Counted from the stretch's first letter, positions 1 through 7,332 are shown. The stretch is DNA of 12,281 nt from JBFEYJ01 sp041563315 (GCA_041563315.1 JBFFNE010000086.1:1-12281), one strand, 5' to 3'. Program-made: numbers and translations. Notes: generated by a model from the sequence alone, not told the origin.

Positions 1-34
1 CTGCTGTTAGTGCCCCGACTGCTGTTAGTGCCCC
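1..34 (+). repeat. 18-bp tandem repeat in fimV linker
   Basis: The 16-bp string CTGCTGTTAGTGCCCC occurs at 1-16 and again at 19-34, an 18-bp period that encodes a repeated Ala-Val-Ser-Ala-Pro-Thr hexapeptide in the periplasmic linker before the LysM domain. The array may continue to the left of the window, so its copy number is unknown. Confidence 0.7.
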
Positions 35-2531
35 AAAAGTGCAAGCTGTACCTTCTGTAGACCAGGATGAGTTTGTTCCACCGCCGAGTTCGATCCCTGT
101 TGCTCCCGGTTACGAGGCTCAGGCGGTTGCCGCCAAGCCAGCTCCGACGCCGGCTCCAGCTGTGGCTGCTTCCAATAGCATTGTCTATGGTCCGGTCAAG
201 GCCAACGAGACGCTCTGGAGCATTGCCCGGAAATTGCGCCCGAATAACGATATTACTGATCAGCAGATGATGATGGCTCTGCTGATCGCCAATCCTTACG
301 CCTTTATTGATAACAACATCAATCGCCTGAAGAAAGGTTATGTGTTGCGTATCGATGACCTTTCAGTTCTCACTGCCATGAGCAAGGCAGAGGCGGCACG
401 TGAGGTCTCCCGTCAAACCCGGGTGTGGCAGGACTATCGGTCCGCTATCGCGGCCAAGACGGCCAGGCGCGAGCCAACAAGTACTTCCAGCGAAGCACCG
501 ATCGCGTCTGTCGGTACGGCGAAAAAAGTAGAGCCCAAGCTGGAACTGGTTACTCCTGGCGGTAAAGCCGAACAGCCCGGCAAGGCAACGGAAGGAGCCG
601 ATGGGGTGCAGCAGGAGCTAATGCTCGCCCTTGAGAGTTCTGCTGCCCAGGCAAAGGAAAACGAAGAACTGCAAAAACGTGTAGAGGGTCTTGAAGAACG
701 ATTGCAGGATATGCAACGCCTGCTGACTCTCAAGGACGCGGATCTTGCTGCCCTGCAGAGCCAGTTAAGTGAACAGGCCAAGTCATTGGCACAGCCTTCC
801 ACACAGAGCGGGCAGAGCAGTGAAACGGCATCGGCAAAATCGGAGGCGCTGACTGACCCTGTCAAGTCGCCGGCAAAAGAGACTGAGGCTGCTGAAAAAA
901 CTGATAATTCAGACGCGCAAAGTGCCGTAACGAGCGCGCCTGTACAGCCTGAAAAAGCCCCCGCTGAGGCGTCCACGGTAAAACCGTCGGCTGCAACATC
1001 GGCTGAAAAGCCCACACCGGCAAATAAACCTCCGGTGAAGAAGCCGCCGGTCGTGGTTCCGCCTGAAGAGCCGGGTCTTATCGACTCGATCCTGGGTTTT
1101 ACCCTCAGTTTAGACACCCTGCGCCTTGATGACCCTGTGGTGATGGCTGCCGGCGGTGGTGCCGCTCTGCTCATTCTCCTGCTGCTCATGGTGATGATCC
1201 GCCGTCGGCGCAGTGGTGGTGGTTTTCAGGAGAGCATCCTGACTGGAGGCACCTCCTCCATGATGGGCTCGCAGGACGACGATGGAAATAGTGAAACCTC
1301 CTTCCTCAGTGACCTGGCCATCAGTGGAATGGGTAAGAGCACTATTCACACAGATGAGGGTGAGGTTGACCCGCTAACAGAAGCTGACGTTTTTATGGCC
1401 TATGGCCGTCATCAGCAAGCCGAAGAAGTGTTGAGCAAAGCTCTTGAAAAGCATCCGGAACGCCATGATCTGAGTGCCAAACTTCTCGATGTCTACTACA
1501 ACCTTCAGGATGCGGATAAATTTGTTGCGCTGTCTGAGAAATCCGCTGAAGGGCTCAAGGCGAAGCCGGGAGAGTGGGAGCGGATTGCCAAGATGGGCAA
1601 TGAGCTGTCCCCGGGCAATGCGCTCTTTGCCGTAGCGGCTGGTGCTGCAGCCTCTGCAGTCCATGCCGGCTCCGCGGCTGAAGAGGGCTTTGACGGAGGG
1701 GTGCTGGATATCGGTCTGGATCTGGATGAACTTACCTCAGATACAGGCAGTGGCGGCAGTGGGGATGATCTTGGTTTTGATTTGGGTCTTGATTTTGATG
1801 ATTTGAATGATGACGAATCCCCTCAGGTGACGATTGACGAGGGGCTGGAAACTGCAGAACCGGCTGGTTCCGATTTTGAGTTTGATATGGATTTGGGCGG
1901 AGAGACTGTTGAGGAAAGTACTCCTGTAGAACCTGCCGGACTGGATTTTGAGCTGGGTGATACGGCCGAGATGGAGGCCCCAGCTACTGATTCTGACAAC
2001 GAGTTTGAGCTCGATCTTGGTTCGGAGGATTTTGGCAGTGAAGCGGGTGAGGGGGGGCTGGATTTCGGTGATGTTTCCCTAACTGATGAATCTGAACTGC
2101 AGATCACCGAAGAGGATTCAGGACTCGACCTGGGCGAGATGGATGACCTTGACTTCGGTGACTTTGAGTTGGGGGATAGTACCCCGTCAGCAGAGAGTAG
2201 CGCAGAGGAGACATTTGACCTGGATATGTCCGGGCTGGAGAGTGCCGGCGAAGAGCTGGGTAGTCTCGATGATCTGGATAGTATCGGGGATCTGAACAGT
2301 ACGGGTGACCTGGACAGTATGATGGGTGACTTGGATAGCCTCGGTGAGCTGGATGATGAGGGGATCTTCGGCGATGGTGACGGCGACGATATTTCCACCA
2401 AGCTGGATCTTGCCCAGGCTTACATTGAAATGGGGGACAGCGATGGTGCCCGCAGCATGCTTGAAGAGGTTGCCGAAGGAGGCAATGCTGAGCAGAAGCA
2501 GCAGGCACAGGCGTTGTTAGCCAGGATTTAG
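1..2531 (+). CDS. fimV: FimV-family polar hub / pilus assembly protein (5' partial)
   Basis: The reading frame is open to the left edge, so the N-terminus and signal peptide lie outside the window; the GTG at position 39 is not a convincing start. In order one sees a Pro/Ala-rich linker, a LysM-like peptidoglycan-binding domain with the FimV signature (about nt 180-359, around ETLWSIARKLRP and NPYAFIDNNINRLKKG), a coiled coil (about 610-790), a Lys/Pro/Ala-rich linker, one transmembrane helix followed by RRRR (about 1130-1205), a TPR-like cytoplasmic segment (about 1368-1630), a long Asp/Glu/Gly/Leu-rich low-complexity stretch (about 1700-2390), and the conserved C-terminal FimV domain (TKLDLAQAYIEMGD...QALLARI). 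In the family this protein spans the inner membrane, binds peptidoglycan and supports type IV pili, twitching and polar localisation. The neighbour truA is the usual partner. The identity is firm; the exact role in this organism is inferred. Confidence 0.95.
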   Translation, partial: AVSAPTAVSAPKVQAVPSVDQDEFVPPPSSIPVAPGYEAQAVAAKPAPTPAPAVAASNSIVYGPVKANETLWSIARKLRPNNDITDQQMMMALLIANPYAFIDNNINRLKKGYVLRIDDLSVLTAMSKAEAAREVSRQTRVWQDYRSAIAAKTARREPTSTSSEAPIASVGTAKKVEPKLELVTPGGKAEQPGKATEGADGVQQELMLALESSAAQAKENEELQKRVEGLEERLQDMQRLLTLKDADLAALQSQLSEQAKSLAQPSTQSGQSSETASAKSEALTDPVKSPAKETEAAEKTDNSDAQSAVTSAPVQPEKAPAEASTVKPSAATSAEKPTPANKPPVKKPPVVVPPEEPGLIDSILGFTLSLDTLRLDDPVVMAAGGGAALLILLLLMVMIRRRRSGGGFQESILTGGTSSMMGSQDDDGNSETSFLSDLAISGMGKSTIHTDEGEVDPLTEADVFMAYGRHQQAEEVLSKALEKHPERHDLSAKLLDVYYNLQDADKFVALSEKSAEGLKAKPGEWERIAKMGNELSPGNALFAVAAGAAASAVHAGSAAEEGFDGGVLDIGLDLDELTSDTGSGGSGDDLGFDLGLDFDDLNDDESPQVTIDEGLETAEPAGSDFEFDMDLGGETVEESTPVEPAGLDFELGDTAEMEAPATDSDNEFELDLGSEDFGSEAGEGGLDFGDVSLTDESELQITEEDSGLDLGEMDDLDFGDFELGDSTPSAESSAEETFDLDMSGLESAGEELGSLDDLDSIGDLNSTGDLDSMMGDLDSLGELDDEGIFGDGDGDDISTKLDLAQAYIEMGDSDGARSMLEEVAEGGNAEQKQQAQALLARI

Positions 2532-2561
2532 TGGTCCCTGTGGAAAATAATGTTAGTCTCA

Positions 2562-2659
2562 GCCGGCCCACAAACCTCATCGGCAAGATGCATGAGCCGC
2601 AGGACTAGTTATTCTAATTCAAGCGAGTGCAACGCCGCTGATGAGGTTTGTGGGCCGGC
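2562..2659. repeat. Internal hairpin arm 1 of the MITE-like element
   Basis: A perfect 19-bp inverted repeat pairs 2562-2580 with 2641-2659 (GCCGGCCCACAAACCTCAT and its complement). The helix can extend by CGGC/GCCG across a 3-nt bulge. The roughly 50-nt loop is more A/T-rich than the stem. The arm begins on the last base of the left terminal repeat. Confidence 0.85.
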
Positions 2660-2666
2660 CCGGAGG

Positions 2667-2764
2667 GAGCCTCTGCTAATGAGCCAATGCGGCGGTGCAC
2701 TGCTTGGAAAGGACAGGGCCATTTCCTGCGCAGCGCGACTTGCCTTGACTCATTAGCAGGGCTC
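2667..2764. repeat. Internal hairpin arm 2 of the MITE-like element
   Basis: An 11-bp perfect inverted repeat (CTGCTAATGAG at 2673-2683, CTCATTAGCAG at 2749-2759) extends across one bulged base to GAGCC/GGCTC (2667-2671 and 2760-2764). A small nested GGAAA/TTTCC stem (2706-2710/2722-2726) lies in the loop. The arm ends on the first base of the right terminal repeat, so the whole element can form a three-way junction. Confidence 0.75.
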
Positions 2765-2827
2765 TGAGACTGACGCTATTTCCCGCATGGACCACTAGCC
2801 AGGCCGTCAAAGAATGGAGTCGCCACG

Positions 2828-2867
2828 CGCCCCGCATCGGCACACCCGATGCGGGGCGTCTGTTTTT
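2828..2867 (+). terminator. Intrinsic terminator downstream of fimV
   Basis: A perfect 13-bp GC-rich stem (CGCCCCGCATCGG at 2828-2840 with its complement at 2846-2858), a 5-nt CACAC loop and then TCTGTTTTT form a strong Rho-independent terminator on the + strand. It very likely ends the fimV transcript. Without the inserted element it would lie about 30 bp after the fimV stop codon. Confidence 0.9.
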
Positions 2868-2882
2868 CATACGGGATCAACT

Positions 2883-3665
2883 ATGCGTATTGCACTTGGG
2901 ATCGAATACGATGGCAGTGAATTCTGTGGCTGGCAGCTGCAGAAGGGGGACGTGCGTACGGTGCAGGGTGCGCTTGAGCAGGCGCTAGGTAAGGTTGCTA
3001 ATCACGAGGTTCGCGTCACCTGTGCCGGGCGTACCGATACCGGGGTCCATGCCACCGAACAGGTGATCCACTTCGATACCGAGGCGGTGCGTGATGAGCG
3101 TGCCTGGGTCTATGGTACTAATGCCAACCTTCCCAAGGATGTGGTGGTGTTGTGGGCAAGGCCGGTAGCGGATGATTTCCACGCAAGGTTTTCTGCCCAA
3201 CGGCGTGCATACCGTTACGTTATTTTTACCCGTGAGGTGCGTCCGACCTTCCTTGCCTGCCGGGTGACCTGGCATTACAGGCCGCTGGATATCCACCGAA
3301 TGCAGACTGCGGGCAACTATCTGCTGGGTGAACACGACTTTTCTTCATACCGGGCGGTGGCCTGTCAGGCCAGGAGTCCGGTTCGCACCCTGCACAAACT
3401 GGAAGTGTCTGCTCAGGGGCCCTTTATCTTTATTGATATCGAGGCCAACGCTTTTCTTCATCATATGGTACGCAATATTGCCGGTGTGTTGATGGCTATC
3501 GGTGAGGGGGAAAGGCCGCTAGAGTGGAGCCGTGAGGTGCTGGAGGCCAAAGACCGTACACTGGGCGGAGTCACGGCTGCGCCCTACGGACTCTACCTCA
3601 CCAAGGTCGGTTATTCTGAGAAATTTGCCATTCCGCAACTTTCCCCCATTTCGCCGGTCTGGTAA
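2883..3665 (+). CDS. truA: tRNA pseudouridine(38-40) synthase TruA
   Basis: TruA isomerises uridines 38-40 in the anticodon stem-loop of many tRNAs. The 260-residue product (E. coli about 270) begins MRIALGIEYDGSEFCGWQ and carries the catalytic motif AGRTDTGVHA with nucleophile Asp52. It also has the family strings NANLPKDV, FHARFSAQRRAYRY, and EANAFLHHMVRNIAGVL. I place the start at ATG 2883. An in-frame ATG at 2814 would run translation through the intrinsic terminator and add residues with no match to the family. The Shine-Dalgarno region (ACGGGATCAACT) is weak. Only 15 bp separate the terminator from this ATG, leaving no room for a promoter between them. truA next to fimV and trpF is the common gammaproteobacterial arrangement. 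Confidence 0.96.
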   Translation: MRIALGIEYDGSEFCGWQLQKGDVRTVQGALEQALGKVANHEVRVTCAGRTDTGVHATEQVIHFDTEAVRDERAWVYGTNANLPKDVVVLWARPVADDFHARFSAQRRAYRYVIFTREVRPTFLACRVTWHYRPLDIHRMQTAGNYLLGEHDFSSYRAVACQARSPVRTLHKLEVSAQGPFIFIDIEANAFLHHMVRNIAGVLMAIGEGERPLEWSREVLEAKDRTLGGVTAAPYGLYLTKVGYSEKFAIPQLSPISPVW

Positions 3666-3678
3666 CCTGATCTGTTCC

Positions 3679-4323
3679 ATGAATACGAATTATCCGACAC
3701 GCACACGTATCAAGATCTGTGGGATTACCCGGCCGCAGGACGGTGTCATCGCGGCAGCGAATGGCGCTGATGCGATAGGACTGGTGTTCTATGATAAAAG
3801 TCCACGCTTGGTGGATGTTGAACAGGCGTATGCTGTGATTGCCGCATTGCCGCCTTTTGTTAGCAGTGTTGGTTTGTTTGTGAATGCTGAGGTCGACGAG
3901 GTGGAGCGCGTTCTCACTGGTGTGCCGCTGGATCTCCTGCAGTTCCATGGCGATGAGACGCCAGAGTACTGCCGGCAGTTCGCCCGTCCTTATATCAAGG
4001 CGGTGCGCATGGCCGAAGGCATAGAACTGACAGCTGTCGCTGAGCAGTATCATGAGGCTAAGGGGTTGCTGGTGGACAGTTACCAGAAGGGGATGCCTGG
4101 CGGAACCGGACATACCTTCGATTGGGCTCGCATACCGCCTGGTCTGGATAAACCGATTATCCTGGCTGGTGGCCTGGGGCCGGAAAATATCCAACAGGCG
4201 GTGCGTCAGGTGCGCCCCTATGCCGTCGATGTCAGTAGCGGTGTCGAGGCTGCCAAGGGCATCAAGGATGCCGACAAGATTGCCGCATTTATGCGAGGAG
4301 TGAACAAAGCTGATGGCGAGTGA
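3679..4323 (+). CDS. trpF: Phosphoribosylanthranilate isomerase TrpF
   Basis: TrpF catalyses the Amadori rearrangement of N-(5'-phosphoribosyl)anthranilate to CdRP, the third committed step of tryptophan synthesis. It is a single TIM barrel of 214 residues, a normal length. The general-base cysteine is Cys14 in KICGIT. Other family motifs are ADAIGLVFYDKSPR, LLQFHGDE, LLVDSYQKGMPGGTGHTFDW (holding the catalytic Asp), LAGGLGPENI and DVSSGVE, the last two binding phosphate. The start at ATG 3679, 13 bp after the truA stop, puts KICGIT at the usual distance from the N-terminus; longer in-frame extensions overlap truA and are unlikely. The Shine-Dalgarno sequence is poor, so translational coupling with truA is plausible. 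It overlaps trpB by 11 bp. It is a stand-alone enzyme, not the TrpC-TrpF fusion of enterobacteria. Confidence 0.96.
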   Translation: MNTNYPTRTRIKICGITRPQDGVIAAANGADAIGLVFYDKSPRLVDVEQAYAVIAALPPFVSSVGLFVNAEVDEVERVLTGVPLDLLQFHGDETPEYCRQFARPYIKAVRMAEGIELTAVAEQYHEAKGLLVDSYQKGMPGGTGHTFDWARIPPGLDKPIILAGGLGPENIQQAVRQVRPYAVDVSSGVEAAKGIKDADKIAAFMRGVNKADGE

Positions 4324-5536
4324 AGCAAGCCGTTTTCAGGATCTACTGAAGTTGCCCGATGAGCACGGCCATTTCGGTCCGTATGGGGGGGTCTTCGCCT
4401 CTGAGACCCTAATGGAGGCGCTCGATGAACTGCGCGAGGCTTACGAGCGCTACAAAAACGATCCCGAGTTTCAGGCCGAGCTCGATTACGAGCTGAAGCA
4501 CTTCGTCGGTCGGCCTTCGCCGGTCTACCACGCGAAGCGCTGGAGCGAAAAGCTGGGTGGAGCGCAGATCTGGCTCAAGCGCGAGGATCTGAACCATACC
4601 GGTGCACACAAGATCAACAACACCGTTGGCCAGGCACTCCTGGCAAAGCGCATGGGCAAGAAACGCATCATCGCCGAGACCGGTGCAGGCCAGCATGGTG
4701 TGGCCAGTGCCACCGTCTGCGCTCGTTACGGCATGGAGTGTGTGGTCTACATGGGCGCCGAAGATATCGAGCGGCAGAAGATTAATGTCTATCGCATGCA
4801 GGTGCTGGGCGCCAGGGTGGAGGCGGTCACCTCCGGCACCAAGACCCTGAAGGACGCACTTAACGAGGCGATGCGCGACTGGGTGACCAATGTGGACAAC
4901 ACCTTCTACATCATCGGTACCGTGGCCGGGCCCCATCCCTACCCGGCGATGGTGCGCGATTTCCAGACCGTGATTGGCCGCGAGGCAAGGGCGCAAATGC
5001 TGGAGGAGACCGGTAAGTTGCCCGATGCCCTGGTTGCCTGTGTTGGCGGCGGCTCCAATGCTATCGGTCTGTTCCACCCTTTCCTGGGCGACGACAGCGT
5101 GGCCATCTACGGCGTTGAGGGCGGTGGCCACGGTATCGAGTCAGGCGAGCATGCTGCCCCGTTGTGCGCAGGAAAACCCGGTGTACTGCATGGGAATCGC
5201 ACCTACCTGATGGAAGACGAGGATGGCCAGATCATCGGCACCCACTCCATCTCCGCCGGTCTCGACTATCCCGGTGTCGGTCCCGAGCATGCCTGGCTTA
5301 AGGATTCGGGACGTGCGACTTATACCCTGGCCACGGATGACGAGGCGCTGGCCGCTTTCCATGAGCTCTCTCGCACTGAGGGCATTATTCCGGCGCTGGA
5401 ATCGAGTCATGCCTTGGCCTACGCCGCCAAGCTGGCACCGACCATGGACAAGGATCAGACCATCGTGGTTAGCCTGTCCGGCCGCGGTGACAAGGACATC
5501 CACACCGTAGCGCGCCTGGAGGGGTATGATCTATGA
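4313..5536 (+). CDS. trpB: Tryptophan synthase beta subunit
   Basis: TrpB is the PLP enzyme that condenses indole with L-serine to give tryptophan, working as an alpha2-beta2 complex with TrpA. The 407-residue protein has normal family length. It begins with the TrpB1-type segment around HGHFGPYGGVFASETLM. The Schiff-base lysine is Lys100 in HTGAHKINN, the catalytic glutamate is Glu122 in AETGAGQHG, and the PLP-phosphate loop GGGSNA lies at 245-250. The C-terminal SLSGRGDKD places the serine that contacts the pyridine nitrogen. The ATG at 4313 overlaps the trpF end by 11 bp and is preceded by GAGGAG about 13 nt upstream within trpF. Its stop overlaps the trpA start as ATGA, the classic arrangement for coupled, equimolar translation of the two subunits. 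Confidence 0.98.
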   Translation: MASEASRFQDLLKLPDEHGHFGPYGGVFASETLMEALDELREAYERYKNDPEFQAELDYELKHFVGRPSPVYHAKRWSEKLGGAQIWLKREDLNHTGAHKINNTVGQALLAKRMGKKRIIAETGAGQHGVASATVCARYGMECVVYMGAEDIERQKINVYRMQVLGARVEAVTSGTKTLKDALNEAMRDWVTNVDNTFYIIGTVAGPHPYPAMVRDFQTVIGREARAQMLEETGKLPDALVACVGGGSNAIGLFHPFLGDDSVAIYGVEGGGHGIESGEHAAPLCAGKPGVLHGNRTYLMEDEDGQIIGTHSISAGLDYPGVGPEHAWLKDSGRATYTLATDDEALAAFHELSRTEGIIPALESSHALAYAAKLAPTMDKDQTIVVSLSGRGDKDIHTVARLEGYDL

Positions 5537-6339
5537 GTCGTATTGCGAAGCATCTTGAGGCAATGCGCGCGAAGGGGCGCAAGGCACTGATCCCCTTCAT
5601 CACTGCTGGCGATCCGCAGCCCACGGTGACGGTGCCGACCATGCACGCCATGGTCGAGGCCGGTGCCGATATCATTGAGCTGGGGGTACCGTTCTCCGAT
5701 CCGATGGCTGATGGTCCGGTGATTCAGCATGCCAGTGAGCGGGCCCTGCTGCACCATGTCGGCATGAGAGATGTGCTGGCGATGGTCAGCGAGTTCCGGC
5801 AGAGGAATCAGGAGACCCCAGTGGTCCTGATGGGGTACCTCAATCCCATTGAGGTGATGGGCTATGAGACATTCGCCACGGCTGCGGCCGAGGCCGGTGT
5901 CGACGGTGTGTTGACCGTCGATATGCCGCCGGAGGAGGCGGCGCAGCTGACCATCGCGTTGCGTGCCAAAGAGATTGATCCGATCTTCCTGCTGGCACCG
6001 ACCACTTCCGAACAACGAATTTCCCGGATCTGTGAGCTGGCCAGTGGTTTCGTTTATTATGTATCGGTAAAAGGTATCACCGGCGCAGGCCATCTTGATA
6101 CTGATGAGGTGGCCGAACGGGTGAAGGCTATCCGCAACAAGACGGACCTGCCGGTGGGTGTCGGTTTCGGCATCAAGGATGGCGAATCGGCTGCGCGGGT
6201 CGCTAAAGTGGCCGATGCGGTGGTGGTGGGCAGTGCCCTGGTCGGCCGCATCGAAGCACTACAAGAACAAGTTGATAAAATTCCACAACAGGCGGGTGCA
6301 TTCATTGCGGAATTACGCGCAGCGTTGGATAACGTCTGA
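5533..6339 (+). CDS. trpA: Tryptophan synthase alpha subunit
   Basis: TrpA cleaves indole-3-glycerol phosphate to indole and glyceraldehyde 3-phosphate; indole is channelled to TrpB. It is a 268-residue TIM barrel, the same size as the E. coli protein. The catalytic pair Glu49 and Asp60 lies in ELGVPFSDPMADGPVIQ at exactly the E. coli numbering. Further family strings are GYLNPIEVMGYE, GVLTVDMPPEE, FLLAPTTSEQRI, YYVSVKGITGA (loop 6 region), VGFGIKDGESA and VVVGSALV (phosphate site). The start codon forms the 4-bp ATGA overlap with the trpB stop. A 42-bp gap separates it from accD. Confidence 0.98.
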   Translation: MSRIAKHLEAMRAKGRKALIPFITAGDPQPTVTVPTMHAMVEAGADIIELGVPFSDPMADGPVIQHASERALLHHVGMRDVLAMVSEFRQRNQETPVVLMGYLNPIEVMGYETFATAAAEAGVDGVLTVDMPPEEAAQLTIALRAKEIDPIFLLAPTTSEQRISRICELASGFVYYVSVKGITGAGHLDTDEVAERVKAIRNKTDLPVGVGFGIKDGESAARVAKVADAVVVGSALVGRIEALQEQVDKIPQQAGAFIAELRAALDNV

Positions 6340-6381
6340 ATCATTTGAATTAATGTAGGATCCCGTCAGGGGGAAAAGAGA

Positions 6382-7242
6382 ATGAGTTGGTTACAAAAAT
6401 TTCTGCCGTCCCAGATTCGAACCGAGGGCGGTAACAAGAAGACTGTCCCGGAAGGGCTGTGGGCCAAGTGCCCTGGCTGCAATGGGGTGCTCTACCGCGC
6501 CGAACTGGAGCGAAACCTGGATGTCTGCCCCAAGTGTGGTCAGCACATGCGCATCGGAGGGCGGCGCCGGCTTGAGGCCTTTCTCGACCCGGAACCACGG
6601 GTTGAGATAGGCGCGGATGTGCAACCGGTCGATGCGCTCAAGTTCAAGGATAGCAAGAAATACAAGGATCGCTTGCTGCAGGCGCAGAAGACAACTGAAG
6701 AAATCGATGCCCTGATCGTTATGATGGGCCAGGTCAAAGGCGTGCCTTTGGTGGCGGCGGCCTTTGAGTTCCGTTTTATGGGTGGCTCCATGGGCTCGGT
6801 GGTCGGTGAGCGCTTCGTACAGGCAGCCAACGCCAGTCTGGAACATGGCATCCCGCTAATTTGCTTCTCCGCCAGTGGCGGGGCGCGCATGCAGGAGGCG
6901 TTGTTCTCACTGATGCAGATGGCCAAGACCTCGGCAGTGCTGGCCAAATTGCGCGAGCGTGGTATTCCCTTCATCTCTGTGATGACCGACCCGACTATGG
7001 GCGGTGTCTCTGCCAGCCTGGCCATGTTGGGTGATATCAATATCGGCGAACCCGGCGCATTGATCGGTTTTGCCGGCCCACGCGTTATTGAGCAGACAGT
7101 GCGCGAAACACTACCCGAGGGATTCCAGCGCAGCGAGTTCCTGCTGGATCATGGCGCAATCGACATTATTGTGGATCGCCGTGAGATGCGTGACAGGGTG
7201 GCAAGCCTGCTTACAATTTTCACCCGCCAGCCAGCACCTTAA
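6382..7242 (+). CDS. accD: Acetyl-CoA carboxylase carboxyltransferase beta subunit
   Basis: AccD, with AccA, forms the carboxyltransferase that moves CO2 from carboxybiotin-BCCP to acetyl-CoA, giving malonyl-CoA for fatty acid synthesis. At 286 residues it is slightly shorter than the E. coli protein (about 304). The N-terminal four-cysteine zinc finger is complete (Cys30, Cys33, Cys49, Cys52). The crotonase-like carboxyltransferase core shows GGSMGSVVGERF, the oxyanion-hole segment SASGGARMQEA, TDPTMGGVSAS, and GFAGPRVIEQT. The ATG at 6382 has a strong purine-rich Shine-Dalgarno (AGGGGGAAAAGAG). The zinc finger is known in E. coli to bind accA/accD mRNA; whether that holds here is not visible. 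accD followed by folC is a widely conserved pair. Confidence 0.98.
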   Translation: MSWLQKFLPSQIRTEGGNKKTVPEGLWAKCPGCNGVLYRAELERNLDVCPKCGQHMRIGGRRRLEAFLDPEPRVEIGADVQPVDALKFKDSKKYKDRLLQAQKTTEEIDALIVMMGQVKGVPLVAAAFEFRFMGGSMGSVVGERFVQAANASLEHGIPLICFSASGGARMQEALFSLMQMAKTSAVLAKLRERGIPFISVMTDPTMGGVSASLAMLGDINIGEPGALIGFAGPRVIEQTVRETLPEGFQRSEFLLDHGAIDIIVDRREMRDRVASLLTIFTRQPAP

Positions 7243-7251
7243 TGCAGTTCC

Positions 7252-7326
7252 AAGTGGCAAGTGACAAGTGACGAGTGGCAGAACCTGCCTCTGTTCTTGT
7301 AACTTGCTACTTGTGACTTGTCACTT
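7252..7326. repeat. Convergent heptamer-repeat hairpin between accD and folC
   Basis: Four tandem heptamers (AAGTGGC, AAGTGAC, AAGTGAC, GAGTGGC at 7252-7279) face four heptamers in inverse orientation (GTAACTT, GCTACTT, GTGACTT, GTCACTT at 7299-7326). The 19-nt spacer contains AGAAC/GTTCT (7280-7284 and 7293-7297), so the whole block can fold as one imperfect hairpin with an 8-nt loop. There is no T-run after it, so it is not a standard terminator. It occupies nearly the whole 90-bp intergenic region and ends 6 bp before the folC ATG, covering where a ribosome binding site would be. Confidence 0.85.
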
Positions 7327-7332
7327 CCCTCC

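Larger units (their letters stand above)
2531..2795. mobile_element. MITE-like element with TA flanks in the fimV stop codon
   Basis: The outer 32 bp at 2531-2562 and 2764-2795 are inverted repeats, 26 of 32 positions matching, and start GTGGTCC / end GGACCAC. Both ends are bordered by TA (2529-2530 and 2796-2797), as expected of a TA target duplication made by IS630/Tc1-mariner type transposases. No transposase or credible ORF is inside, so it would be non-autonomous. The fimV stop TAG is formed by the flanking TA plus the first G of the element. Deleting the element and one TA would give TA followed by G from the right flank, so TAG exists either way and FimV is unchanged by insertion. The interior folds into two further long hairpins. 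The family is not recognised by name; assignment to IS630-type mobilisation is inference from the TA flanks. Confidence 0.72.

Noticed and set aside
434..1189. Long reverse-strand frame opposite fimV, and similar ones at 1823-2401, 4409-5131 and 9883-10851
   Set aside because: These lie antisense to well-identified genes and have low-complexity or meaningless products; they arise from the codon bias of the + strand genes.
2550..2756. Small + strand frame inside the element after fimV
   Set aside because: It runs across palindromic arms, has no ribosome site and resembles no transposase; composition is explained by the inverted repeats.
2562..2764. CRISPR-like palindromic repeats
   Set aside because: There are two different palindromes, not one repeat with regular spacers.
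2745..2782. Promoter inside the element (TTGACT at 2745-2750)
   Set aside because: No acceptable -10 at 16-18 bp; the nearest candidate TATTTC is 26 bp away.
2518..2803. Direct repeat TAGCCAGG (2518-2525 and 2796-2803) as a target-site duplication
   Set aside because: The left copy is separated from the element end by several bases, so it is not the immediate flank; the TA pair fits both ends exactly.
2814..2882. N-terminal extension of TruA starting at ATG 2814
   Set aside because: It would translate straight through the terminator hairpin and adds residues unlike any TruA; ATG 2883 gives the standard MRIALGIEYDG start.
6325..6356. Possible promoter before accD (TTGGAT, TAATGT)
   Set aside because: Spacing is about 20 bp and both hexamers are poor; the gap is short and fits an operon.
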